Of a stretch of 64,000 nt of DNA, positions 32,070 through 43,239 are shown piece by piece (within the stretch, counting starts at the first letter, position 1; each line of letters opens with the position of its first letter). Source of the DNA: Delia radicum (taxonomy: Eukaryota > Arthropoda > Insecta > Diptera > Anthomyiidae); contig CM037852.1 of assembly GCA_021234595.1 (NCBI GenBank), positions 7,524,890 to 7,588,889 of the forward strand. Reading direction: 5' to 3'. A program made the translations under genes and the position numbers. The notes under the pieces are model-generated. The model had not been told where the DNA came from and did no database searches. It saw only the letters and a program-made list of their open reading frames with translations.

Positions 32070-34860
32070 TTAGAAACTCTATATTTTGCAAAACTTAGAA
32101 AACAATCAAAATTCTTAATTCTACTTGATACTACTACTTGATACGCAATTAAAGATGGTGACGTGATGTGACAAAAACAGAAGTTGCTTTTTTCGTATTT
32201 TACAAAAACGCAAAACTGCGAATTATGTCGAGAACGTCATAACGTTCTTTTTTAATATGATTTGGAATATTTTAAATTTGTTTTACAGTTTGCTGAATTA
32301 ATGAAACTTTTTTTGATTTTCTTTTTCAACCCATTGTGTGAAACGTTACGTTACATAGCGTCATGCAAGATAAATTTCCAATTAGTAAAATGCTAGCAAT
32401 TGTGAAAAAAAAAAAATAAAAAATATTATAAATTTTTTGTACTGAATTTCTTTTTGAAAATTACAATGAAGACGAGTACCATGTAAATTAAACTAATTCA
32501 ATAACTCAAGACAACAAGTTTGCCAACCTTGAAACTGGAGTATACTTTTTTTTTAAAGGTTTACAGTGTGCTAAATCCGAACAAATATGACTTTCTGATG
32601 ACATAAAAATTTTTGTGAATAAATCATAATTCACGAAGTTATGACTTCCCGAATATAGGGACAAACCGGGGTTTTCAAAACTTTGGATTAATATATCTCG
32701 AAAATGTTATGTTATAGAGAAAATCTGATTCAGCACATACCAAACCTTTAGAAAAGTATACTCTAGTCGCAGGGTCTTGACGTTTTCAGATTTTGATGGC
32801 CTGTGTTTTTAGTAGAATATATGAAATTATATTTGCAACTTAAGTGGGCCTGGTTTTAATTTTTCTCTATACGTTTCCTTCCTGTTATTAGCTAAGGATG
32901 AAATCTACGTAAAAAATTTGTAATTTTAAATATAAATATTTTTGTACTCAAAAGTAAAATCTTTGCCAGATGACGTGACGTGACAGGGTTTGACATTTTT
33001 TAAACTATTAACTCTGATTGATATGTCCCATTTTTTTTTTTTTTTTTTTTTTTTGAAATTATTTGCCACAATAAACTTGATTTAAATAAAAATTTTTAAA
33101 CACTTGCTACCAGCAAAGCTGAAGTTATGAGAATAAATGTTGTTTTGTGGTGACGAACGTGACATTAGATTTTCAATGAAGGCAAATTAAAAATTTGCCA
33201 TTTACTGATATTTCGTTGATTGTCGCTGTAATAAATATTTTGTGATAGGTGGTGTACTGCATCATCACATTTAAAGAATTAAATATTTAATAGAAAATGT
33301 TACGGAAAATTAAAAAAATTTAACAAATACATGGACCCAACTTTGCAGTTCGATTTAGCATCATAACCACTAAGATATTCCTTGGAATTTCGAATTTAAT
33401 AACATTTAAGTAGTTTTTTTTTAATAATACAAGTCAGGAGGAATTCGACTTTTAATTTTTCGGGTATGGTTGATCTTTCTCTGGAAGTGGCCATATACGA
33501 AGAAATGGGGATAATGGTATAAATATAAAATCTACTATATTTCAAAAACTGCAAATGAGAAAACAACATTTTTTTCTTCTAATTCCTTAAAAAATACATT
33601 TTAAAACTTTAAACCGGAATTAAATGAGAAGATCCAAATATATTCTTCCTTTTCCTCTTCCTCAATATCATATCTAATAAACGCCTATAAAAAAAGAATT
33701 AAATAAAATTGATGTATTTTTATAACAACACGGCATGAGGTACATACATCGTTGTGCCACAAGACAAACACAAAAAAAAACATTTGACATCTTAAAAAAG
33801 CACTACAAGGCTCTTTGCCACAAAAGATTTCTTGACCAAGATGTAAAACGACAACCACTACGACGAATTGTATTATGATTAACATGCCTTGGAGTAAGAA
33901 AAAAAAAACACTAAAACTCAACAACAAACATTGTCATTTTACTTGCCACATATAAAAAAACACGTACTAAACATGCAACATTAAGAAGATAGATTAAAAA
34001 CAAATACGACTTACTAACTCTTAATATATGAAGAAATATGAATACTTTTTAGATAAAGTTAAGACTACTCAGAAGACTCGATTTGTAGCAAACAAACTAA
34101 TAGAAAATGTTTTAGACATTCGTGTCAATTTAGTAATGATTTGTTTTCAATTATCGTAAAAGTTTTTTTTTTATATAAGTTGGACGAATTTTTTAGACAG
34201 CTACATTTTCATTCCAAAGATATTTAGAGCTTAAAAAAATCCATCAACCAAAAAATTTGTTAAATTAATTAAAAGTTTAATAGCTTTTGACTTTGTTAAG
34301 AACTTTGTAGTATGAAATAAAATAATTTGTCACTATATAATTCCTTCTGTAATCATTTGTAACTATTTAAATGCTTCTGTTGTTATTAATATCAATTAAA
34401 AGTTTAATTAAAAATCTCCAAAAAATTTTAATCATATTAATAAACAAATTTAATTCAAATTTTAAAAGCTTTGCTTTAAAAACTTAAAAGTTTAACAAAA
34501 TTTTTATTTACTAAAGAATTTGTTGCATCAATTAAAATAATTTTTAACTATATTGATATTGATTCTGTTTCAATTTATATTTTATTCATAGCAATTAATG
34601 TTTTAATTAAAAATTTTCCAAAATTTCAATTACAATTGTTTTTAAATTAAAAATTCAATTTGAAATTTATTAAATTAAACTTTGTTAACTTAATTAAAAG
34701 TTTAATAGAATTTGGATTTATTAACAAATTTGTAGAAGTTGTTAAAAAAAATGTGTAAATATTTAATTAAGTCTGTTTCAATTGATATTTTTTTCATAGC
34801 AATTAAACGTTGAAATCAAAATCTTCAAAAATTTTAATTAAAATTTGGGAACATTTATTG
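32070..34860. other. AT-rich stretch, no gene
   Basis: About 2.8 kb without a supportable gene. There are two GTGACGTGA-type words near 32160 and 32980 and a 26-base T run near 33028-33053. Many AATTAAAAGTTTAAT words lie in 34260-34800, and these also flank foldback G. The open frame at 33685-33927 (minus) is a hydrophobic string from T-rich DNA with no recognised family. Confidence 0.45.
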
Positions 34861-34867
34861 ATAAGAC

Positions 34868-35333
34868 ATCCCTATGGGGAATGTGACCGGTTCTGCGTGT
34901 GCTGCAGGATCGGTCCCTTCGTGCCAGAGACCAGTCCTCTGCTAAACCCTACCCTATGTAAACAACTGGCAACTTTAACATTGGCTTGTCATAGGAGGGG
35001 GTCATTTGTCCAGCTTTAAACCACATAGTGGCATGCCACAGTACTAACCAAAGATGGACATACCACAAGACTGTCGAAAAAGGGGAATGTCGTATAAAAT
35101 AAACGAAAACTAAACAGCTTCCAAGGGGTAAAATTCTGGTCAACTGGCATTTACTTGTTAATAAGCATTCTGGTTAATTGGTATGTCCTCCCTTTACCAG
35201 TCACATGATTGAGAAGTTTAGGACAATTGACACTGCTTAACCCACTTCAGTATTAAATTATACCAGTCCTGTGATAAGTCCTTCTTTAACAAGTCATTTT
35301 TAGGACAATTGACTCCTCATTTCCCATAGGGAT
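34868..35333. mobile_element. MITE with TIR ATCCCTATGGGrAATG
   Basis: ATCCCTATGGGGAATG at the left; the right end, reverse-complemented, is ATCCCTATGGGAAATG. About 466 bp and visibly less AT-rich inside than the surroundings. TSD not resolved. Short open frames on both strands (34810-35019, 34949-35143) overlap each other and lack domains. Confidence 0.65.
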
Positions 35334-35800
35334 CTTAATCATAAGTGTGACTTATTAAATAATGATTTCATTTAAAACGATAAAATTGATTAATCAAAAA
35401 ATTTTATTAATATCGATAAATTTCGATAAATACAGATAAAATCTATAAAAACATTTATTTGATACCGCTAATAATATGATATCTAATGCTTTGTTAATGC
35501 GTCTCTACACTGGGGTGTAGAAAAGCATTACCATATAAATGGATATATAAGTACTAGTTTGGTAATGTCAAGTACTTACAATTATCATTACAAATCTCAT
35601 TACTTTTATATGGGGACGTCGCACAAAATAATGTTGTATCCTTACTAAGCACCTAACAAAAAATAGAAAAATATGTGGTTACCAATATGCTTACCAGTAT
35701 GGGAAAAATATTGAGTCTAAAAAAAAGCAGAAAAAATCAAAATTCAATAAAAAAATATTTTATTTAATAATTATGTTCGTTTATTTAACCTTATTTCTTA

Positions 35801-36010
35801 TTTTTGAATTTTTTTTTTTAATTATTTGAGCTAAGGTTTGTTTTTTTTTTTTTTTTTATATAACAGTTTTTTATTTTCGATATTTCGCTACTCCTTTGTG
35901 AAGATGCTACACAAAGGAGTAGCGAAATATCGAAAATAAAAAACTGTTATATATAAAAAAAAAAAAAAAAAAACAAACCTTAGCTCAAATAATTAAAAAA
36001 TTCAAAAATA
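35801..36010. repeat. Near-perfect 100-bp-arm foldback nested in D'
   Basis: The left arm TTTGAGCTAAGGTTTG...CGATATTTCGCTACTCC and the right arm GGAGTAGCGAAATATCG...CAAACCTTAGCTCAAAT pair almost without mismatch around a loop of about 10 bases. The centre contains TGAAGATGCTAC...GTAGCGAAATAT. Confidence 0.85.
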
Positions 36011-36044
36011 TTTTATTTATTGAAATTTTTTTTCAAAATAAAAT

Positions 36045-36117
36045 GTGACAATACGGGATTTGAACCCGGGCCTCCAGGTTGTCAGTCAACCACTCTACCA
36101 TCTGAGCTATGTCGACT
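36045..36117 (-). other. tRNA-like module inside element D'
   Basis: Minus strand: GACATAGCTCAGATGGTAGA (good A box), GGTTGACTGACAACC hairpin in the anticodon position, B box GGTTCAAATCC with GGG/CCC stem. The best preserved of the set, but its acceptor ends (GTCGACA / TGTCACA) do not pair properly and the anticodon loop lacks a normal U33. Not called a tRNA gene. Confidence 0.65.
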
Positions 36118-37118
36118 TGTTATACTTGATGCAAATAGCTAAACCATAAATGACTTGCTTGTACAAAATGACATTAATTTGCAGCTTACTAAAATCAAAA
36201 ATAAGTAGCTATATATGTACTTACTAGAAGTGAAAAAATAATGAGTTTAAAAATAGATTTTCAAACAATTTTTAGATCATTACTTTATATTTAAAACAAT
36301 TGTAAAAATAGTACTTATGTTTAACGCATTATTTTTTGTATCGAAACAATGGGAAAATTAACTAGTTATTATAATATATTATTTGTGTTAAAGTAATGCA
36401 GATAGTAAGCTGGTGTCATTCCAGGTAGTGGGAAAAGTAATAAGATGTCATTACCGTTTCTACACTTTGATGTTATTCACAAAATGTCATTACTTTCCAG
36501 CTTACAAAAACTCAAAAATAAGTAGTAATATATAAACTTACTGAACAAATAATGAATCTAAATATAAATTTTCAAAAAATTTTTAGGTCATTAATTTTTA
36601 TAAAAATACGGATTGAGATAAGTTCTTCTAGGTTCTAGGAAAATTAACTAGTTATTAGTATGTCATTCTTATTTGTATTAAAGTAATGCAGAGATAGTAA
36701 GCTGGTGTCATTACTGGTAGTCCGAAAAGTAATGATATGTTATTACCATTTCTATACTAGGTTAAACATTTTTTTCTTATATTTGATTGTTATGATGATG
36801 AAAAAATATCGATTGGATATAATTTTTGAAAATCTGACCGATCGGAAGATGAATTTTTCAAATATAGAAAGTGTAACATATTCGAAAATTTTTGCCGTTG
36901 TCACTCAAAACATAAATAATGGATGGTTTTTATTAAAATACTACTAAACTACTTAAAATTATATCGTCAGGGTTGCCATATGGCAATTAAAAAAACATAA
37001 AATACGATATTTTTTCAAAAAAAATTTAAAATCGGTTAACTAAAACAAAAAAAAAAAAAAATTATGTTACATAAATTGTCTTCTTATTTTAAACGAGCTT
37101 AAGATCATTTATTTATTA

Positions 37119-37264
37119 ATTATAATTGTTTATTTCCAATATTTCGTCTCCACATTGGGTGACTTCTTCAGGGAACAATTATTACAATTTGATTGTAATT
37201 TGTAATAATTGTTACCTGAAGAAGTCACCCATTGTAGAGACGAAATATTGGAAATAAACAATTA
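37119..37264. repeat. Foldback with CCAATATTTCGTCTC arms
   Basis: TAATTGTTTATTTCCAATAT...GGGTGACTTCTTCAGG pairs with CCTGAAGAAGTCACCC...ATATTGGAAATAAACAATTA around a short centre. Arms of about 65 bp. A second MITE is inserted exactly at its right edge. Confidence 0.85.
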
Positions 37265-37266
37265 TA

Positions 37267-37775
37267 GAGCAATTCCATATGAAAGCGACCACCTTTTTGG
37301 ACGACCCCTCTCCGATTTTAAAATAAATAGTCTCAATCGATTGCCCAGCAAAAAATAATGTACCTACATATTTTTTTTTTTTTTTTATAGTGACTGGTTT
37401 AGTGGTGGTGTGCACCACTGTCATGTGACAAAATTGAAGAATTCTTCATAAGGGACCTCATTGAAAGTTGAAAAAAAAAATTAGGAAAATTTTATTTTTC
37501 AATTAAAGCCTGTTCAATACCTTTCCAACGAGCTATCACTCGTTGCGATCGCTTTAGTAGTTTTTTTTTAAAACAACTTTCAATGAGGTCCCTTATGAAG
37601 AATTCTTCAATTTTGTCACATGACAGTGGTGCACACCACCACTAAACCAGTCACTATAAAAAAAAAAAAAAATATGTAGGTACATTATTTTTTGCTGGGC
37701 AATCGATTGAGACTATTTATTTTAAAATCGGAGAGGGGTCGTCCAAAAGGTGATCGCTTTCATATGGAATTGCTC
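37267..37775. mobile_element. 509-bp palindromic MITE, TA-flanked
   Basis: GAGCAATTCCATATGAAAGC at the left is inverted at the right (GCTTTCATATGGAATTGCTC). Arms of more than 200 bp include GACGACCCCTCTCCGATTTT and GTGGTGCACACCACC-type blocks. The spacer is about 80 bases. TA at 37265-37266 and 37776-37777. No ORF beyond chance. Confidence 0.8.
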
Positions 37776-37779
37776 TATA

Positions 37780-39259
37780 ATTAAAAATCCTAAAATCATA
37801 AATTTTTCTACTGTTAACTAATTCAAATAGTATTTTAGTCATTTTTTATGTCACATAAAATGCTTGAGATGTACATTGTCTCTCTAAATTCCACTTTTAA
37901 AATTTAATTAGTTTGAGATGAATTTTTATTGTCCAAAATCTATAAGGTAGGTGCTCAAACCATTCGTTCTAATTTTCCCATCTGTCTTGATTTTTGTTTC
38001 ATTTCTTATGATTTAATGTCTTTAACTTACATCTAAACAATTTGTTAGTCTGAAACAATGTTGTAACTTTAACTGCTAATATTCGTTTGTGTTCAATACT
38101 TGAGAAGACATTTAGTTTTGTTAATGTTGTAGTTAAGATTTGTTCAGTTTTTTTTTTTCGAGATTTTGAAATTGCTAAAGAATTAATTGGTGTTGATGTT
38201 TGATAAGAACCGTAAACACAAATGACAGTTTGCATGCCCCTTTGATGATGCAAATGATGATGGTGACAACAAGGATGATGATGTTGTTAATGTAGTCGTT
38301 ATAATCGAGTATTCCGATATAAATTTTTCGTTATGTCTTTTAATTGCTTTTGGGGGGATGCAATCAATAAATAAATTCCTACACAACTGGTTGCTGTTTT
38401 GGACGATGTTTTTTAGGTTTCTGTTTTATTTTATGCTTTTTATGCTGGAATTGTTGATTGATGTCATTTCGGTATAAATTTGTAACTTGTATGATTTATT
38501 ATTTCTTTACAAACTGTGCATGTTTGTTATCATTTAGTGTTGAGAACAACTGCATAAATATATATGAAGAAATAGAGGAAGTGAATGATATGATATGAAG
38601 TTATATAAAGGTAAAGACTTTTTATTAAAAAAAAAAAAAAAAACAAATAAGTCTACAAACAAATTAAAATTTTCTTTGCTTTACAACAAGTTTTTTAACT
38701 CGTTATTGAAACAGCGATCCTTCTTCGATTTGAAAAAATTTAAAACTTAAAAAAAAATTCTTTTAAGCCTTGCCGCCTCCAAAGGGGTCGTGTCTGACAC
38801 AAAAAAAAAATAAAATTATCGACTTAGCACACGTATCTGAGTCGTTCCTAAATTGTTGTCTCTAAAAAATTTAGTATTATTTTTGGTGGTCTCATGCCAT
38901 GTATTATACCATATAATTGACAAAATACAGTTTTTGTTTTGTGGTTTGTTATTTTTTTAATTTTAAAGTGTAATAACACGCTCCCAACCCTGGAAAATAA
39001 AAATGTGTATATATATATATATCATACGAAAGAAGATTTTATTAGCATTCCAATGCCATATAATTTACTCCGAATAGATAAGTAATTTTTAAGAATAAAA
39101 ATCTAGACTCTGCTCAGGTATCTGAATCGTTTATAATTTTTTTTTATCAAAATCAATGAGGTGCCTTTAAACTAAAGACAGGCCAATTTTTTAATTTTCC
39201 ACGAAAAAAAACGCCATCTAGATTTTTTTTCATTTTCGTTGGAAAATGGTTTTTAGATC
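37780..39259. other. AT-rich stretch, no gene
   Basis: Includes GATGATG-type simple repeats near 38245-38285, an A run at 38627-38643 and a TA run at about 39009-39023. Open frames at 37999-38386 have no domain. Confidence 0.45.
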
Positions 39260-39267
39260 ATCTAGAA

Positions 39268-39598
39268 CAGGGGTGCCCACGGCCTATGCGCTTGGTGCTC
39301 ATTTGTTTTTGTAAAAACACTTAGCTATAGGCTGTGTGTTTTAATACACATATAGAGCGCTCAGCACTAGCAATACGAAATACACAAACAACTTTGTCTT
39401 ATTAGTTTTTTTTGTCGTTCTTCACTGTATACACGCAAGCGCAAAGCAACAACACTTTCGTATGCTTTGCTGGTAAACATTGAAATATTTTTTCTTTGTA
39501 TGTATAGGTTTTTACAACAAAAAATATTGAATAAAAATTAGTTTTTCTTTAAATGTATTGGTGTTTGCTCTTCCATAAGGAACTTTTGGGCACTCCTG
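39268..39598. mobile_element. hAT-type MITE with perfect 8-bp TSD
   Basis: CAGGGGTGCCCA...TGGGCACTCCTG, 331 bp, flanked by ATCTAGAA at 39260-39267 and 39599-39606. The CAGNG-type end and exact 8-bp TSD identify the hAT superfamily. No coding content. Confidence 0.9.
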
Positions 39599-39654
39599 AT
39601 CTAGAAACATAATCTGTTTTCGGTTTGAAGTAACACTCAAATTTTATTTAAATT

Positions 39655-40303
39655 GACTCAAGCGCACCGTGCTATCGCGCATTCTAGTGGTGGTATTCGC
39701 CATTTAAATTGAAACTTTGACGCTTTGTATGTACTTAATGGGTTAAGAAATTTTTTTATATTATAATTTTTATTTATTGCTAAAACAAAATTTTTGAGAA
39801 TTTTATCAAAATATTTTACACAAATTTTTAAAATTGAAATATGGCAACACTGGCGAATCAATTTATAAAATTGTTTGTCTCTTGAAATGAAAATATCTAA
39901 TTTTTTACTTTAAAAGAGAGAATGGAGTAATTTTATGCATAGTAACATTTTTTATAAGATCGGAAATTTCTTGATCCCATCTCTTAATTTAACAAAAAAA
40001 AGTACATAATGCACAACAAATTTTTTTCATTGAAAAAAATGTTCCCCTAACTACGTCTGCACATAACCATTATAACGCCGGTCTTCTATCTATAAATTAA
40101 TAATTTTTCAAAAAAGTGCTAGTTACACAAAAAAGAACAAAATTGTGTTTTTCAATTAATTTTACGGCAACCGTGGAACAATATTTAATTTTTTTTTTTA
40201 GTGAAGACCTCAAATTGTAACACAATTTTTTCCTATTTCAAAATTATCAGCACTTAAAAGTAGGCGTTGCTTTAAAGCAACGGCAGTGTAAAATGGGTTA
40301 AGT
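39655..40303. repeat. piggyBac-like TTAACCC termini region
   Basis: TACTTAATGGGTTAAG (39733-39748) and AAAATGGGTTAAG (40292-40303) look like right-hand ends of TTAACCC-type elements. The block ATTTAAATTGAAACTTTGACG before the first matches a block of the element at 52600-52790. Left ends not located, so the number of elements is uncertain. Confidence 0.4.
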
Positions 40304-40601
40304 TTGGTAAAAAAAATTAATGTGTGATACATTTTTTAAAATTGGAGAAGGAATTTTTTCCTCATTTCTTAAGCGGCTAATTTTTGTTGAAGATTTCACA
40401 CTTGTTGTGACCATTTTAAATCTTTTTGGATTCCGTGGGAGCAAAAAAATGGAATTTATGTTCCTAGTTTCTTGGCCTAATGGCAAGTCAAAATCCAATT
40501 AGCGTTTCATAAGCTAAGTTTTTTTTAATAAAAAATCCACAACTATTTTGTGGCAAGTTTTTAAAATCCAAAGAATTATTATAGTATTTTTAATGTTACT
40601 G

Positions 40602-41055
40602 CCCAGCCAGAAAAATACGAACGGCAAAGCGTTGGCCCAGTGCTTTTAACGGTGGTACTAGCGTTGGTAGAGCGTTGGATTTCTGGAGATTTAAGTGCTT
40701 TGCCAACCCCAAAATGATAACACCGGGTAGGGCTTGGCCGTTCCTTTTATACAGCGTTGGCAAAGCACTGGGTAAACGAAATTGCCAACGATGGCGAAAC
40801 ACTGGCAAAACCTAATAATATGTGATCTAAAAATAGGTTTTCAAAAATAAAATTAAAAAAAGTTAATTTAAAAATGTTTTGGTCCTGCCGGGACTCGAAC
40901 CCTGGCCGCCAGATTGCCGAGAGATCTACCGACTGAACTAACGAGACACATAATACTTGATAGCTTAAAACGTAAAAAAGTGATAACAGGTATCTACCAG
41001 CACTGGCAAAATGTTTGTGGGAATTAACTTGCTAACGCTGGAAAAAAGTTGGTCT
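40602..41055 (-). mobile_element. CCCAG-terminal element E with tRNA-like core
   Basis: Begins GCCCAGCCAGAAAAATACG and has arms rich in GCGTTGG/CCAACG words. A shared block CTAAAAATAGGTTTTCAAAA flanks the tRNA-like module as in elements C and D. The right boundary is soft. The open frame 40596-40808 is arm sequence. Confidence 0.5.
40881..40949 (-). other. tRNA-like module inside element E
   Basis: Minus strand: GTTAGTTCAGTCGGTAGAT (A-box region) and B box GGTTCGAGTCC with flanking GG/CC stem. Preceded by AAGCTATCAAGTATTATGTG, which matches the sequence before the module in D'. Acceptor ends unpaired. Confidence 0.6.
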
Positions 41056-41097
41056 AAAAAAGATTTTTCCCTTCGGTTAAGTTTTGCAAACTTTTTG

Positions 41098-41545
41098 TAC
41101 GTTTTGCGATATATCACTAAGTTTTTGAGATACTATCAATTTTATAAAATGACTATTTTTTAAAATGGCCAGTATCTCCGAAACTAAGCGAGATAGGTCA
41201 AAATCAACAAAATTGTTGCAGCAGAGGGGTATTAATTAAGCCTTATAATACAATTAGATTAAGACTTTTATGAAACAACCACAGGGTGTCTTAATTATTT
41301 GTTTACCCAAATACGTACGCGAAAATACCAATTTAATCACTCCGATAGTAGAATGGAATCTTGGTCCAAAATGGAACGATATGGAATGAAACGGGGAACT
41401 AGTGGAATAATCGGACCACTTAACACATTTGTATTAGCGGAACGTGTTACGTAGGTAAAAGTTTGCAAACATTTTGTCCGTTTCGCGATATCTCGCTTAG
41501 TTTTCGAGATACTAGCCATTTTATAAAATGGCCAGTATCTTCGTA
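41098..41545. repeat. Two copies of the CTTAGTTTTCGAGATAC palindrome and shared AACGATATGGAATGAAACGG block
   Basis: 41098-41204 and 41470-41545 repeat the hairpin module of 21263-21375. Between them, AACGATATGGAATGAAACGG and ACACATTTGTATTAGCGG match 20.83-20.90 kb. A composite element related to the 20.6-kb element. Confidence 0.6.
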
Positions 41546-41559
41546 TAGTATAAATAGGC

Positions 41560-42945
41560 TAGGGCCGGGGCTAGATTCGGGAGAGATCCCTAGTTATCAA
41601 TTTTTTATTAAACAGCCTAAGTGTGTTTTTTTTTTTTACTTATTTACATGATAATACAAATAAAAATTTCGGATAATAGAAAATTCCATTTCGTTTCCCG
41701 TATTTAGTTTTACAATTCCTATCAATCTCCGTCCCATTCCTACGTAAAGCTATTTAAACTCCACTTTGTATGTGTAAACAAATGCCTTTTTGCTCAATTG
41801 TAATTAGTTTTTAAGGCATTACAGTCAATGCGAATGAAAAAATCCCAAGTATGTCGACTATATCTCGGTCCAAGAACAAATAAATTGAAAAAATTTTAAA
41901 AAATTTCAAAAATTACTGTTAATAAAGGCAGTCTCGTGCATTATAGGGCTAAAACTGAGAACTTTTACGCTATTAAAAAAAAAAAAAGCTCGATTAACTA
42001 ATCCATTATGAAATTAATGTAAAACTCAGAATCTGTACTATTCTTAACTTACTAAATATCGTACAATTATAATGATTTTCACTTATTATCTTATTCAGTA
42101 TTTTATGTTATTGTCTACCAAATCAGTTATTTGTATTAATAATTTCTCTTTAGCTATACTTCCCCTTTCAACACAAAGTACCATCTTCAAATAAATTTCA
42201 TCGTATTTTATTGCCTTCTTCCTCAACAAATACTTAATACTTCAAAAGAAATCTCAAACTCTCTTCAACACTCTTTATACATTTACAATACTTAAGTGAC
42301 CACCTTTTTGCACTTACTTATAGCCAGCAGCTAGTGCTTGACTTTTTGTGATACTTAAACTAGATTTTGTATTGTCGCTTGCTTCATGCGTTCAACGCAT
42401 GTGTGTCAAGCATTTGGCAATAGTAGTAGACATCAGACAAAACAAAAAATTGTAAATATATTTAGCCAAAGAGATATAAGCTGCTCTTCAAATCACAAAC
42501 AAAAAATATTTCAAGCTCACAAGTAATGTCTGCCAAGAAATGATTTGAGTTTTGAGATGAGCAAACAAACAAAAAATTCAAATAAAAATTTACTAGTAAA
42601 TGTAGAATATGATGAGTGTTAAACAAAAATTACCATTTTTGTGGTGGATAAAGACGAATTTTTAAAGCCCTATCCTTTTTTGGAGGTAATAGAAAATTGA
42701 CATCTCTTAACTGTTTTATTTTTTTATATATAATTTGTGATAAGCCCACCAAACAACTTTTGCAACATAAAAATGTGCTTGGTATTTTTGTCACAAGTTG
42801 GAAGTGCCAAACTATGACTTTCTATATGTAACGGGCCATTGAAAATTAAATGTCATTATTTGTCTTGACTCTGCTTTGCTAATTTGCAAAAATATTTAAA
42901 ATATTCTATTCCTAATAACAGTTATTTAGGAAAATTCTGGATTTT
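41560..42945. other. AT-rich stretch, no gene
   Basis: No supported gene or repeat boundary. It contains the short palindrome GCGTTCAACGC near 42390. Confidence 0.45.
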
Positions 42946-43085
42946 GGAGCCTCCAGAATAGGCAGAGCTTTAACAAAAAACCTATTAATCCTATGTTGCT
43001 CCATACTTGTCATCTTAGTAATCAAACACGTGGCTAGGGTATTTTCCTAACAAGCATTATAACGTTACTAAACCTTTAAGACCAA
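42946..43085 (+). repeat. Direct repeat flanking the 43-45.8 kb retrotransposon, left copy
   Basis: GGAGCCTCCAGAATAGGCAG, CTTTAACAAAAAACCTATTA, AATCAAACACGTGGCTAGGG, CGTTACTAAACC. Clearly homologous to 45873-46012, with scattered substitutions. Confidence 0.85.
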
Positions 43086-43239
43086 AAGTTTTTTTGTTAT
43101 ATAAAAAAATTTAATTTTTACTCTGACTCAAGTAATATTTTTTACAGTTATATTAGATTTTTGTTTTTATATACATCGAGATTATTTTTACGTTATTTTC
43201 AATTTATTACGAGCTTTCAACCTCCGTATATTTACAAAA

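Larger units (their letters stand above)
35505..36762 (-). mobile_element. CCCAG-type element D' with tRNA-like core and nested foldback
   Basis: Left end CTACACTGGGGTGTAGAAAAG, with GCATTACCATATAA following; right end (reverse complement) CCTAGTATAGAAATGGTAAT. A second internal right end lies near 36467, so about 280 bp of the right arm is duplicated. Inside is a perfect-looking hairpin (35801-36010) and the tRNA-like module. It matches element D on the opposite strand and supplies its empty site. Confidence 0.65.

Noticed and set aside
33685..33927. Hydrophobic secreted or membrane protein on the minus strand
   Set aside because: Low-complexity translation of A/T runs; no recognisable family.
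36045..36117. Functional tRNA gene on the minus strand
   Set aside because: Best B box and D arm of the set, but the anticodon loop is abnormal, acceptor pairing fails, and it lies in the middle of element D'.
37119..37264. Confirmed hammerhead ribozyme
   Set aside because: CTGAAGA and GAAA are present, but I could not establish all three stems and the cleavage site, so it is left as a hypothesis.
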